A stretch of DNA of 64,000 nucleotides from Pseudorhodoplanes sp. (GCA_032027085.1 JAVSMS010000001.1:1318332-1382331); one strand, 5' to 3'. Counted from the first letter of the stretch, positions 1 through 7,458 are shown. The notes: a model not told the origin generated them from the letters alone. A program made the numbers and translations.

Positions 1-827
1 ACGCCGTCTGCCCGCAGCTCGCGCAGGGCAGTGGATTGGGTCGATTTCGACAGCTTGCGGCCGTCCGCATCCAGGATCAGGCGGTGATGACGATAGGCCG
101 GTACCGGCAAACCCAGCAGATGCTGCAACAGGCGGTGCACACTGGTGGCCCAGAACAGGTCCTGCCCGCGCACGACATGGGTGATGCCCTGCAGGACATC
201 ATCGATGACAACCGCCAGATGATAGCTGGTCGGGACGTCCTTGCGCCCAAGCACCACGTCGCCCCAGGCCTGCGGCTGCGCCATCACCACGCCAGGCTCG
301 CCCGCGGGTCCAGCGCCAGTTTCCTGCCAGGACAGCAAGCCGGCTTTTCCCAATGCGGCCGTCATATCGAGACGCATGGCATAGGGATCGCCGGCCGCCA
401 TCCGGCGACTGCGTTCTTCCGCGCTCAGGGAAAGCGCATGACCGGGATAGAGCGGCACGCCGTCAGGATCGCGGGCCGCGCGGTCGCCCAGCGCCGCCAC
501 CATGCGCGCAATCTCGCCGCGGCTTTCGAAGCTCGGATAGAGCAGGCCCATGTCATTCAATCGATCGAGCGCCGCGCGATATGCATCGAAATGCTCGGAT
601 TGCCGTCGCACCGGTCTTTCCCAGTCCAGGCCAAGCCAGGCGAGATCCTCATAAATTTCGGATTCGTATTCGGACCGGCAGCGGGTGGCATCGATGTCCT
701 CGATGCGCAGCAGAAAACGACCGCCCGCCGCGCGCGCCATATCGAAATTCAGCAGCGCCGACAGCGCATGGCCGAGATGCAGATAGCCGTTCGGGCTTGG
801 GGCGAAGCGGAAAACGGGTGGCGGCAT
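1..827 (-). CDS. gluQRS: Glutamyl-Q tRNA(Asp) synthetase (3' end cut by window edge)
   Basis: This paralogue of the glutamyl-tRNA synthetase catalytic domain activates glutamate and attaches it to the queuosine base of tRNA-Asp. Translating the minus strand gives the class I signature HLGH at residues 17-20, after FAPSPNG, and the second signature KLSKS at 258-262. No anticodon-binding domain is needed in this family, whose members are about 290-300 residues; 275 are visible and the stop lies before base 1. The Cys cluster that binds zinc in the E. coli enzyme is absent; that stretch reads LLYPSFESRGE. An in-frame ATG 18 bases further upstream lies inside a dispersed palindromic repeat, so I prefer the ATG at 827, directly before PPPVFRFAPSP. 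Family assignment is firm; the exact start is less so. Confidence 0.88.
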   Translation of the reverse strand, partial: MPPPVFRFAPSPNGYLHLGHALSALLNFDMARAAGGRFLLRIEDIDATRCRSEYESEIYEDLAWLGLDWERPVRRQSEHFDAYRAALDRLNDMGLLYPSFESRGEIARMVAALGDRAARDPDGVPLYPGHALSLSAEERSRRMAAGDPYAMRLDMTAALGKAGLLSWQETGAGPAGEPGVVMAQPQAWGDVVLGRKDVPTSYHLAVVIDDVLQGITHVVRGQDLFWATSVHRLLQHLLGLPVPAYRHHRLILDADGRKLSKSTQSTALRELRADG

Positions 828-839
828 GTGGGTTTCTTG

Positions 840-939
840 TGTCATTGCCCGCGAAAGCGGGCAATCCAGTAAACGCCGACATTGCGATAGATCGCAAACC
901 CTGAAATTACTCGATGCTCCGCTTTCGCGAAGTATGACA
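840..939. repeat. Dispersed palindromic repeat (rhizobial type)
   Basis: The element opens with TGTCATTGCCCGCGAAAGCG, a short hairpin of the form GCCCGC-GAAA-GCGGGC, and closes with CTTTCGCGAAGTATGACA, so its ends are roughly inverted copies. A second member lies at 4101-4176. It fills the space between gluQRS and the divergent glycosylase gene and may carry or overlap their upstream signals. Confidence 0.6.
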
Positions 940-948
940 AATAGCGTG

Positions 949-1644
949 ATGCCTCAATTCCTCCACACCGACGCCGATCTGGCCAAGGCGCTCCGCAAAC
1001 TGGTGAAAGCCGATCCGCGGCTCGCATCCATCCTGGCCGAAACCGGCACGCCCGCCCTGCGCCGCCGCGATGCAGGCTTTCGCGGCCTTGCCGCCATTGT
1101 TTGCGGGCAGCAACTTTCGACGGCCAGCGCCGCCGCGATCTGGGGACGGCTGTCGGCGGCGTTCGATCCGTTTCATCACGACTCGCTACGGCGCGCCCGC
1201 GCGACACGGCTTGCGCGCCTCGGCCTCTCGGCGCCGAAGATCAAATCGATCAAGACGATTGCAAGCGAAATCGCCAAAGGGCGCCTCGATCTCGACACGA
1301 TTGCGCAGAGCGACGCCGACACCGCGCATCAGGCGCTGATCGCAGTGCACGGCATCGGACCTTGGACCGCCGACATCTATCTTCTGTTCTGCCTTGGTCA
1401 CGCCGATGCCTGGCCGGCCGGCGATCTCGCCTTGCAGGAAGCGACGCGCATCGCATTCGATTTGAAGAAGCGGCCGACCGCGAAAGAACTGACTGTTCTT
1501 GCCGAAAGCTGGCGGCCATGGCGCGGGGTCGCGGCGCATCTGCTCTGGAAATATTACGCGGTGGCAAAGAAGCGCGAAGGCGCCCCATTGCCGCAAGCTG
1601 CAAACAGGAAATCGAATGGCAAAGCTGGACGGCCCGCGGCTTGA
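949..1644 (+). CDS. DNA-3-methyladenine glycosylase II (AlkA-type, HhH-GPD)
   Basis: This base-excision repair enzyme removes alkylated bases such as 3-methyladenine from DNA. The 231-residue product has the helix-hairpin-helix of the HhH-GPD superfamily around residues 130-146 (AVHGIGPWTADIYLL), followed by the Asp of PAGDLAL (D159), which fits the catalytic position. Its length matches the short bacterial AlkA forms that lack the N-terminal E. coli domain. No four-Cys iron-sulphur loop is present, which argues against EndoIII or MutY. I chose the ATG at 949 because the upstream alternative at 934 lies in the edge of a dispersed repeat. The 3' end overlaps the next gene by 29 bases, which suggests co-transcription. 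Confidence 0.85.
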   Translation: MPQFLHTDADLAKALRKLVKADPRLASILAETGTPALRRRDAGFRGLAAIVCGQQLSTASAAAIWGRLSAAFDPFHHDSLRRARATRLARLGLSAPKIKSIKTIASEIAKGRLDLDTIAQSDADTAHQALIAVHGIGPWTADIYLLFCLGHADAWPAGDLALQEATRIAFDLKKRPTAKELTVLAESWRPWRGVAAHLLWKYYAVAKKREGAPLPQAANRKSNGKAGRPAA

Positions 1645-2281
1645 CCCGCGCAGCGGCAAAGCAAAACGTCTTGTCGTTTTCCTGCACGGCTATGGCGCCG
1701 ACGGCAACGACCTCATTGATATCGGTCAGGCCTGGCAAGACCTCCTGCCTGACACCGCCTTCGTCTCGCCGCATGCGCCCGAACCGTGCGGGCAAGCGCC
1801 GGTCGGCCGGCAATGGTTCGAACTGACCTTTCGCAATCCCGATGAACGCTGGACCGGCGTCAACAAGGCGGCGCCGATGCTGAACGCATTTCTGGATGAG
1901 GAACTTGCGCGCTATCGCCTGCCGCCTGCGGCGCTGGCGCTGGTCGGGTTCAGTCAAGGCACGATGATGTCGCTGCATGTCGGGCTGCGCCGCGCAGCGC
2001 CTGTCGCGGCAATCGTCGGCTATTCCGGGATGTTCGTGATGCCGAATGACGGGCCGCCGGAGACAATCAGGACCGATGTCAGATCGCGCCCACCGGTGCT
2101 GCTCATCCACGGTGATCGCGACGACCTCATCCCGGCGCAGGCGCTGTTTCTTGCCTGCAGGGCGCTGTCGGAGATCGAAATTCCCGTCGAATGGCATCTT
2201 TCTCAGGGAATCGGACATGCAATCGACGGCGAAGGATTGCGTCATGGCGGGGAGTTCCTCGCCCGGCGCTTTCGCGTTTAG
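1616..2281 (+). CDS. Alpha/beta hydrolase, phospholipase/carboxylesterase family
   Basis: A soluble 221-residue esterase of the carboxylesterase 2 (YpfH/EstB-like) family. The fold markers are clear: HGYGADGND near residues 24-32 forms the oxyanion region, GFSQG at 111-115 carries the nucleophile S113, HGDRDDLIP near 165-173 gives the acid D169, and H201 in GIGHAID completes the triad. The start ATG at 1616 follows AGGAA and lies inside the end of the glycosylase gene in another frame, so the two are probably translationally coupled. No signal peptide is present, so it should act in the cytoplasm. The physiological ester is unknown. Confidence 0.85.
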   Translation: MAKLDGPRLDPRSGKAKRLVVFLHGYGADGNDLIDIGQAWQDLLPDTAFVSPHAPEPCGQAPVGRQWFELTFRNPDERWTGVNKAAPMLNAFLDEELARYRLPPAALALVGFSQGTMMSLHVGLRRAAPVAAIVGYSGMFVMPNDGPPETIRTDVRSRPPVLLIHGDRDDLIPAQALFLACRALSEIEIPVEWHLSQGIGHAIDGEGLRHGGEFLARRFRV

Positions 2282-2391
2282 ACCCCGGAATCGGCGTATT
2301 TCCGCTCCCTGCGGGCGCGCTTCACATTTCCGTCACGCTATTTTATAGAGTGAGCGTTGCTTCAGATTTGGGCCTTGCAGGAGCGCCTTAT

Positions 2392-2949
2392 TTGAACGTT
2401 CACGTGTCGCCGACCGGTTTTCCGGCTCTTGTGCTCAACGCGGACTTCCGTCCCTTGAGCTACTACCCGCTCTCGCTGTGGTCCTGGCAGGACGCGATCA
2501 AGGCGGTGTTTCTCGAACGCGTGAATATCGTCGCCAATTACGAGCGCGCGGTGCATTCGCCGAGCTTCGAGATGAAGCTGCCGAGCGTCGTGTCGCTGAA
2601 GACCTACGTCAAGCCGGCCACCCACCCCGCCTTCACGCGCTTCAATGTTTTCCTGCGTGACAAATTCATGTGCCAGTTCTGCGGCGCGGAGGATGATCTC
2701 ACCTTCGATCATCTGCTTCCGCGTTCGCGCGGCGGACACACCACCTGGGACAATGTCGTCGCCGCCTGCTCGCCCTGCAATCTGAAAAAGGGCAACAAGA
2801 CGCCGAGCGAAGCCGGCATGCATCCCTCGCAGCATCCCTTCCAGCCTACGGTGCAGCATCTGCATCGCAACGGCCGGCTGTTTCCACCAAACTATCTGCA
2901 CGAAAGCTGGATGGACTATCTCTATTGGGATACGGAGCTCGAGCCGTAG
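2392..2949 (+). CDS. HNH endonuclease family protein (TTG start)
   Basis: A 185-residue protein with an HNH nuclease fold in its second half: CQFC at 94-97 and CSPC at 126-129 form the structural zinc site, and DHLLPRSRGG from residue 106 followed by WDN at 119-121 supplies the catalytic His and Asn. The N-terminal half (GFPALVLNADFRPLSYYPL) is strongly characteristic of a conserved, probably housekeeping, proteobacterial group rather than a homing enzyme. The TTG at 2392 is chosen because AGGAG sits 8 bases upstream and the family normally starts just before this conserved segment; a GTG at 2350 is an alternative. The biological substrate is not known. Confidence 0.85.
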   Translation: MNVHVSPTGFPALVLNADFRPLSYYPLSLWSWQDAIKAVFLERVNIVANYERAVHSPSFEMKLPSVVSLKTYVKPATHPAFTRFNVFLRDKFMCQFCGAEDDLTFDHLLPRSRGGHTTWDNVVAACSPCNLKKGNKTPSEAGMHPSQHPFQPTVQHLHRNGRLFPPNYLHESWMDYLYWDTELEP

Positions 2950-2954
2950 CCGGA

Positions 2955-3518
2955 CTAAGCCAACCTCTCCGACGGCGGCAGCGTCCGGTACGCGGCCATT
3001 GCACCCCACGCGGCGAGCGCGGCGAGCGCCAGCGAGATCAGGACGTTGTAGCCGGCGAGCGAAATGCCGAGGAAACTCCAGGCGACCTCATCGCAGCGGA
3101 TGACGCGGATCGATTCCAGCTTCTTGAGCAGCCCGCCGGCGGTGCCGAGGTCGCCGAGCTGCCCGCCGCAATCCTGCGGGCCGGGCCAGAACTTCCATTC
3201 CACGCCGGCGTGATACGCACCGAGCCCCGCATTCCACAGCATGCCCAGCGCGATCACGATGAAGGCCGCGACGATCACCTTGCGCGACGCCCCGACGGAC
3301 ACGCCGAGCGCCGCCAGGACCGCCAGCGGGATGGCAAAGTAATAGGCGTAGCGCTGCTCCAGGCAGAGCGGACAGGGCTGCAGGCCGAGGCCATACTGGA
3401 AATACCAGGCACCGAGGATCGTGGCCGCACCAAGGATCGCAATCGCCAAGGCGGTGGACGCAACAGGCTCTCTGGCGGCTTTTTGCAGAATATCAGTCAC
3501 GCGCACTCCATCTGTCAT
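2955..3518 (-). CDS. dsbB: Disulfide bond formation protein B
   Basis: An inner-membrane quinone reductase that reoxidises DsbA in the periplasm. The 187-residue protein shows four hydrophobic segments (about 20-38, 58-75, 80-98 and 150-172). The first redox pair is CPLC at 49-52 in LQPCPLCLEQR, which is the DsbB signature, and the second periplasmic pair is C117 and C142. I start at the ATG in MTDGVRVTD; the upstream extension has no membrane or family character. It converges on the HNH gene with only 5 bases between the two stops. DsbA is not in the window. Confidence 0.9.
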   Translation of the reverse strand: MTDGVRVTDILQKAAREPVASTALAIAILGAATILGAWYFQYGLGLQPCPLCLEQRYAYYFAIPLAVLAALGVSVGASRKVIVAAFIVIALGMLWNAGLGAYHAGVEWKFWPGPQDCGGQLGDLGTAGGLLKKLESIRVIRCDEVAWSFLGISLAGYNVLISLALAALAAWGAMAAYRTLPPSERLA

Positions 3519-3631
3519 TTCCGGTGCATCCCGATAGCGCCCTCGCCCGCCAACTGTCGATTCAAACACTCTTGAGCAAGGGGCCAAACACCTTTATGTC
3601 AGCGACGGGCGCGGCGAAACTTGACCCAAGA

Positions 3632-3659
3632 TTGACCCCTGCCCCTTCGCCGCTATGAT
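3632..3659 (+). promoter_or_regulatory. Sigma-70-type promoter for tRNA-Leu
   Basis: TTGACC (3632-3637) and TATGAT (3654-3659) are separated by 16 bases and stand about 70 bases before the mature tRNA. Both hexamers are close to consensus. The call rests on sequence match and position only. Confidence 0.55.
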
Positions 3660-3669
3660 CCGGCGGCCA

Positions 3670-3717
3670 GAGCATAATCCCGAAAATGATGGACCGTTTT
3701 CGGTTCAGATCATGCTC
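3670..3717. repeat. Palindromic rhizobial intergenic repeat in tRNA leader
   Basis: GAGCATAATC at the left end is a near-complement of GATCATGCTC at the right end, and an inner CCGAAAA/TTTTCGG pair extends the stem. This resembles the abundant GAGCATGATC palindromes of Bradyrhizobium-like genomes. It lies between the promoter and the tRNA, so it should form a hairpin in the precursor leader. Confidence 0.6.
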
Positions 3718-3727
3718 GGTGAGTTAA

Positions 3728-3812
3728 GCCCCTGTGGCGGAATTGGTAGACGCGCTCGACTCAAAATCGAGTTCCGCAAGGAGTGCTGGTTCGATCCCGG
3801 CCAGGGGCACCA
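3728..3812 (+). tRNA. tRNA-Leu, anticodon CAA
   Basis: The 7-bp acceptor stem GCCCCTG pairs with CAGGGGC. The anticodon arm CTCGA-CTCAAAA-TCGAG places CAA at positions 34-36 and reads UUG codons. A long variable arm (TTCCGCAAGGAG region) marks a class II leucine tRNA, the T arm contains GGTTCGATCCC, and the 3' CCA is encoded. Length is 85 bases including CCA. Confidence 0.96.
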
Positions 3813-3869
3813 TTCCCGATATTGACATGTTGCTGTCAGCCGCCGCTTGTCACGGCCAGGAGAGGTTCC

Positions 3870-4076
3870 ATGAATGAGGACGTTTTCAACACCACCATCC
3901 GCAAGTTTTTGAAGCATGTCGGCGTGACCTCGCAGCGGGAAATCGAGAAGGCCGTGCGCGACGCGGTGGCAAGCGGCAAGCTGAAGGGCAACGAAACCCT
4001 GAACGCCACAATGACGCTAAAGATCGGCGATCTCGATGTCACGCATGAGATCAAGGGCGCGATCGAGCTGGATTAG
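3870..4076 (+). CDS. DUF6494 family small protein
   Basis: A 68-residue soluble protein that begins MNEDVFNTTIRKFLKHVGVT, the pattern of the DUF6494 family, whose function is unknown. It is acidic to neutral and has no signal peptide or membrane segment. The middle is helical and charged (REIEKAVRDAVASGKLKG), and the C-terminal third has alternating hydrophobic residues (MTLKIGDLDVTHEIKG) suggesting beta strands. AGGAGAGG lies 6-12 bases before the ATG, so the start is well supported. It lies directly after tRNA-Leu and could be read through from the tRNA promoter. Confidence 0.82.
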   Translation: MNEDVFNTTIRKFLKHVGVTSQREIEKAVRDAVASGKLKGNETLNATMTLKIGDLDVTHEIKGAIELD

Positions 4077-4100
4077 GCCGGTCGCGCAGCCCACCTTGAA

Positions 4101-4176
4101 TGTCATGCCCCGCGGAAGCGGGCAATCGCGGCGATTATTGTGTGTACTGGATCGCCCGCTTTCGCGGGCGATGACG
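4101..4176. repeat. Dispersed palindromic repeat, second copy
   Basis: It begins TGTCATGCCCCGCGGAAGCG and ends with GCCCGCTTTCGCGGGCGATG, with TACTGGATC inside. The ends are inverted copies and match the element at 840-939. It sits in the 191-base space between the converging DUF6494 and SAF oxidoreductase genes. Confidence 0.6.
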
Positions 4177-4267
4177 CCATCAGGACGTCACAACCCCTTC
4201 CTGTAATTAAACAGGTCGATGTATTTCCCCGGTGCACCGGGCGTCATGCCGGTCCAGTCGGCGCGCC

Positions 4268-5626
4268 TCAAGCGGCGCTGGCACTCCCCTTCGCAAACAT
4301 GGCTTCCATGTTGCGGCGGACTTTCACCGCATCATCCTGCGGGTCGCAGGCGACATCGCTCCATTTCAACTGTTGGCCTTCCGCCACATCGCGCGTGAGT
4401 TTCACCTGATGCGCGAGCCCGAGCGGCAAAAGCTCCTGTGCGAGCGAGTCATCGGCCGGCGTCTGCTTCCCCCAGACGCAGAACCCGCCTTCCCCGTCCA
4501 GCATTTCGCCGGCTTTCAGGTCACGCTTCGCCGTCGCGACCACGTCCGAGCGAAAACCGGTCGGCGCGCCGGTCGGCTCGTTACGCAACGCGACCGAGGC
4601 GATCGAAATCCCCAATTCCAGTCCGATCATGTGAACCGGGCGATAGAGTGCGGCGAAGCGCCCGCTCTTGTCGGGCATCAGGTGATATTCGCGGAAGCAG
4701 CGGCGCGCATACTCGGTTTCGCCCTCAAACACGACGAAAGTGCCCATCGCCAGATGGTGCGGCACGTCGCGCTCGTCACGATCGACGGAGGACACGACTT
4801 CCGTGACGCCCGCTTTCTCCAGCGCGCCGCCTTCGCTCCTCGGCTTGCAGATGTCGGCGAGCTCGAAGCGGCTCGCGGGCGGAAAGCTCAGGCCCGCGCT
4901 TTGCGGCACAAGGCCGGTCGCGTTGCACACCGCCGTCATCTCGATGCCGGACTTGGTGCCGTCGATGAAGGAATTGAACATCTTGGGGTTGATCGACTTG
5001 CGGTCATCGATGCGCAGATATTTGTCCAGGATTTCCCAGACCGTATCGGGATTGGAACGATGATAGGTCGGGTGATAGCGCGTGCCCTTGCCCGCAGAGA
5101 TGACCTTGAAGCCGCAGGCGCGCGCCCAGTCGACATGCTCGCAGATCAGCGCCGGCTGATCGCCCCAGGCCAGACTGTAGACGACGCCGGCCTGCCGCGC
5201 CTTGTCCGCGAGCAGCGGCCCCGCAAGTGCGTCCGCTTCGACGTTGACCATCACGATATGCTTGCCATGCGCAATCGCGTCGAGCGCAAAGCGGATGCCG
5301 GTTTTCGGATCGCCTGTCGCTTCAACGATCACATCGATGTCGGGACAGGCGATCAGGCTTCCGCCATCCTCGGTCACATGCGATCGACGACTTTTCAAGG
5401 CGTCGCCCAGCGATGCTGCGGCAAACATTTCGTCGCTCCAGCCGGCGCTGCGCAACTGGCTGCGCGCCCGCTCGCCATCGAGATCGGCGAGGCCGACGAG
5501 ATGCATCCCCGGCGTCAGCCGCACCTGCGACAGAAACATCGTGCCGAACTTGCCGGCGCCGATCAGGCCGACGCGCACGGGACGCCCCGCGCTTTCGCGC
5601 TCCTGGAGTTTCGTTGAAAGATTCAC
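4268..5626 (-). CDS. NAD(P)-dependent oxidoreductase with C-terminal SAF domain
   Basis: A 452-residue soluble protein with a Rossmann fold at the N terminus (RVGLIGAGKFG, residues 18-28) and a homoserine-dehydrogenase-like arrangement: VEATGDPKTG near 101-110 and HIVMVNVEAD near 123-132. The C-terminal part from about residue 360 (VVATAKRDLKAGEMLDGEGG) is a SAF domain of the kind seen in sialic acid synthases, altronate dehydratases and FlgA. Proteins of this composition occur in sugar-acid and other catabolic clusters, but the substrate here is unknown and no pathway genes stand next to it. The ATG at 5626 is the first in frame. It is followed at its 3' side by a dispersed repeat. Confidence 0.72.
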   Translation of the reverse strand: MNLSTKLQERESAGRPVRVGLIGAGKFGTMFLSQVRLTPGMHLVGLADLDGERARSQLRSAGWSDEMFAAASLGDALKSRRSHVTEDGGSLIACPDIDVIVEATGDPKTGIRFALDAIAHGKHIVMVNVEADALAGPLLADKARQAGVVYSLAWGDQPALICEHVDWARACGFKVISAGKGTRYHPTYHRSNPDTVWEILDKYLRIDDRKSINPKMFNSFIDGTKSGIEMTAVCNATGLVPQSAGLSFPPASRFELADICKPRSEGGALEKAGVTEVVSSVDRDERDVPHHLAMGTFVVFEGETEYARRCFREYHLMPDKSGRFAALYRPVHMIGLELGISIASVALRNEPTGAPTGFRSDVVATAKRDLKAGEMLDGEGGFCVWGKQTPADDSLAQELLPLGLAHQVKLTRDVAEGQQLKWSDVACDPQDDAVKVRRNMEAMFAKGSASAA

Positions 5627-5636
5627 GGCTATTCCT

Positions 5637-6260
5637 TCACTGGCAGGCGGCCTTGATCACGACCGTTTCCATGGTGCAGGCGCTGTCGGAAGGATTGCCG
5701 GACAGCCAGGCCCGCGCGGAGCATTTACGGTTGGTCTGAATATCCGCGCTCTTGCCGAGGGAAAAGCCCTTTGCCTTGCAGATTTTCTCCGCTGCGGCAT
5801 TGCAGTCGGGGGAGCCATTCGGCGCGATGGTGCACAGCTCGCGGCCTTCGACGATTCTCGTGCCCGACAACTTCGAAAACGCTTCCGCCGCCTCTTTGGC
5901 GGCAGCGGCGGCGTCCCTTGCCGCTTTTTCGTTGCGTTCGTTCAGCTTGCGCCAGTCTTCCTGGGACTTGTCGAGGCTCGCCTTGAAATCGGCGGCTGAC
6001 TTGTCCCACCATTTCTCGAGCGCATCGAAGAAGCCTTTCTTTTTTGGCGGGGCGGCTTCGGCGGCTGGCGCCGGCGGCAGAGCTTCCGGCTGCGCCTGGA
6101 CTGGCGGCGGGGGCTGACCGGCGGGAGCGAGCGGCGCCTGCTGCGCCAGCACAAGGCCGGACGTCACGATGAGCAGAGCCGGCACGCAAAACAGCAGTCG
6201 CGATCCGCTCAAAGCGAACCGGGGAGCAGAATTTCTCCCATGCACCGTCATCTCTTTCAT
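5637..6260 (-). CDS. Secreted protein with Pro-rich linker, coiled coil and six-Cys C terminus
   Basis: No named family is recognised. The 207-residue product starts with a basic segment and a hydrophobic stretch (about 21-39) ending LVLAQQ, a convincing signal peptide. A Pro/Ala/Gln-rich linker (41-72) follows, then a charged helical segment (75-130, KWWDKSAADFKASLD, AAAAAKEAAEAF) likely to be coiled coil, and a compact C-terminal module with six cysteines (C143, C153, C161, C180, C195, C206) that probably form disulfides in the periplasm. The start at 6260 gives a sensible signal peptide; an ATG 9 bases later is also possible. It is transcribed just upstream of the SAF oxidoreductase. Confidence 0.65.
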   Translation of the reverse strand: MKEMTVHGRNSAPRFALSGSRLLFCVPALLIVTSGLVLAQQAPLAPAGQPPPPVQAQPEALPPAPAAEAAPPKKKGFFDALEKWWDKSAADFKASLDKSQEDWRKLNERNEKAARDAAAAAKEAAEAFSKLSGTRIVEGRELCTIAPNGSPDCNAAAEKICKAKGFSLGKSADIQTNRKCSARAWLSGNPSDSACTMETVVIKAACQ

Positions 6261-6349
6261 CAACCCGGCAACGGACTCTCTTCCTCCCTTCACCTGTCCC
6301 GCCATGAAAAGAAGGCGGCATGGCAAAAATGAGGAGTCGTCACATATGA

Positions 6350-6931
6350 TCAAAACAGGAAGATCGCAGCAACAATTCCCACGATCATCAGAATGGCGCC
6401 GACGGTGACCCAGAAACCCAGGCGTTCCTCGATAATGGCGCGGGCCCGCAGGCCGTAGCGGCTGAGCAGAAAGGCCAGGAGATAGAAGCGTCCGCCGCGG
6501 GCCACGAACGACAGCAGGACGAACATCAGGAGATCGTAGCCGGCGAAGCCGGAGGTAATGGTGACGATCTTGTAGGGGATCGGGGTCAGCCCCTTCAGCA
6601 GGATGATCCAGGCGCCATACTCATTATAGGCCTGCCGAAAGGCATCGACCTTTTCGCCGTAGCCATAGAGCGAAATCACCCATTGCCCGACGGAGTCATA
6701 GAGGACCGCGCCAATCGCGTAGCCCAGCATCCCGCCGGCCACCGAGGTCCAGGTGCAGAGAAAGGCATAGGAATAAGCCTTGTCCGGCCGCGCCAGCGAC
6801 ATCGGGATCAGCATCACGTCGGGCGGAACCGGAAAGAAGGAGCTTTCCACGAACGACACCGCGCCCATGATCCAGGTGGCGAACGGCTTGTAGGCGGCGG
6901 CAATGAACCAGTCGTAGAGGCGACGAAGCAT
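6350..6931 (-). CDS. YqaA/DedA family (SNARE-associated) membrane protein
   Basis: A 193-residue inner-membrane protein with several hydrophobic segments and the DedA/YqaA features SFVESSFFPVPPDVML (residues about 26-41) and LKGLTPIPYKIVTI (about 112-125), the Pro-containing re-entrant motifs of this transporter-like superfamily. Members of the wider family are linked to lipid carrier flipping and membrane homeostasis; the role of the YqaA branch is not defined. The ATG giving MLRRLYDWF is chosen because related proteins start there. It follows the HisE-like gene on the same strand with a 50-base gap. Confidence 0.85.
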   Translation of the reverse strand: MLRRLYDWFIAAAYKPFATWIMGAVSFVESSFFPVPPDVMLIPMSLARPDKAYSYAFLCTWTSVAGGMLGYAIGAVLYDSVGQWVISLYGYGEKVDAFRQAYNEYGAWIILLKGLTPIPYKIVTITSGFAGYDLLMFVLLSFVARGGRFYLLAFLLSRYGLRARAIIEERLGFWVTVGAILMIVGIVAAIFLF

Positions 6932-6981
6932 GCGGGGCTTTTCAGAAAGGGCGGGGCGCGGCATGCGCCCGGAGGGGAGGA

Positions 6982-7362
6982 TTAGCGCCGTTTGCGGACC
7001 CGGCGCGGTTCAAGCGCCACCACTTTGCGACGGGACGCCGCCATGGGCAAATCCTTTGGCAACTTCTCTGCCAGGCCGAACAGCTGCTCGCGGCGTTCCA
7101 TCTCCGCCCAGACATCCTGTGGCCGGATTCCGCTCGAAGCCCACAACACCACGAGGTTGTAGAGCAGGTCGGCGCTCTCGCGGACGACAGCGTCGCGGTC
7201 GCCCTGCATGGCGTCGATGACGACCTCGACCGCCTCCTCCGCCAGCTTCTTGGAGATTTTCGAGCGGCCGGCGCGCATCAGCCGTGCCGTGCGCGAACTC
7301 GCCGGATCGCCCTTTTTAAGGTCGATCACCGATCTGTAGAGGCGCTCCAGCGAATCACTCAT
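6982..7362 (-). CDS. hisE: Phosphoribosyl-ATP pyrophosphohydrolase (HisE-like, all-alpha NTPase)
   Basis: HisE hydrolyses phosphoribosyl-ATP in the second step of histidine synthesis. The 126-residue protein carries the MazG-like metal-binding core: KKLAEEAVEVVIDA near residues 38-51 and ESADLLYNLVVLW near 62-74, with the acidic residues spaced as in the family. The N-terminal LYRSVIDLKKGDPASSRTARLM fits HisE. It is about 20 residues longer than usual because of a basic tail (RRKVVALEPRRVRKRR). It is not beside any other his gene, and its core differs noticeably from the usual rhizobial HisE, so it may be a paralogue acting on another nucleotide. Confidence 0.78.
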   Translation of the reverse strand: MSDSLERLYRSVIDLKKGDPASSRTARLMRAGRSKISKKLAEEAVEVVIDAMQGDRDAVVRESADLLYNLVVLWASSGIRPQDVWAEMERREQLFGLAEKLPKDLPMAASRRKVVALEPRRVRKRR

Positions 7363-7425
7363 GCTTGCAGATTACCTCCAATTGCCCAAGCGAGCGTTAA
7401 CGAATGCATGCGGGCTGCCAGGTGC

Positions 7426-7458
7426 AAAAAGCCCGGCGCCGCCAACAGCAGCGCCGGG
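7426..7458 (-). terminator. Rho-independent terminator
   Basis: On the minus strand CCCGGCGC and GCGCCGGG form a perfect 8-bp GC-rich stem with an 11-base loop, followed by CTTTTTG. It starts about 26 bases after the stop of the Tyr-rich exported protein gene and should end that transcript before the HisE-like gene. Confidence 0.75.

Noticed and set aside
36-872. 278-codon plus-strand frame at the left edge
   Set aside because: It is the complement of gluQRS, whose HLGH and KLSKS signatures are on the minus strand.
2392-2949. HNH gene as a homing or defence nuclease
   Set aside because: It is not in an intron or intein and has no methylase or toxin partner; the conserved N-terminal half fits the common chromosomal family.
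4232-5617. 461-codon plus-strand frame opposite the SAF oxidoreductase
   Set aside because: No signal, domain or ribosome site; the minus strand encodes a clear Rossmann fold and SAF domain.
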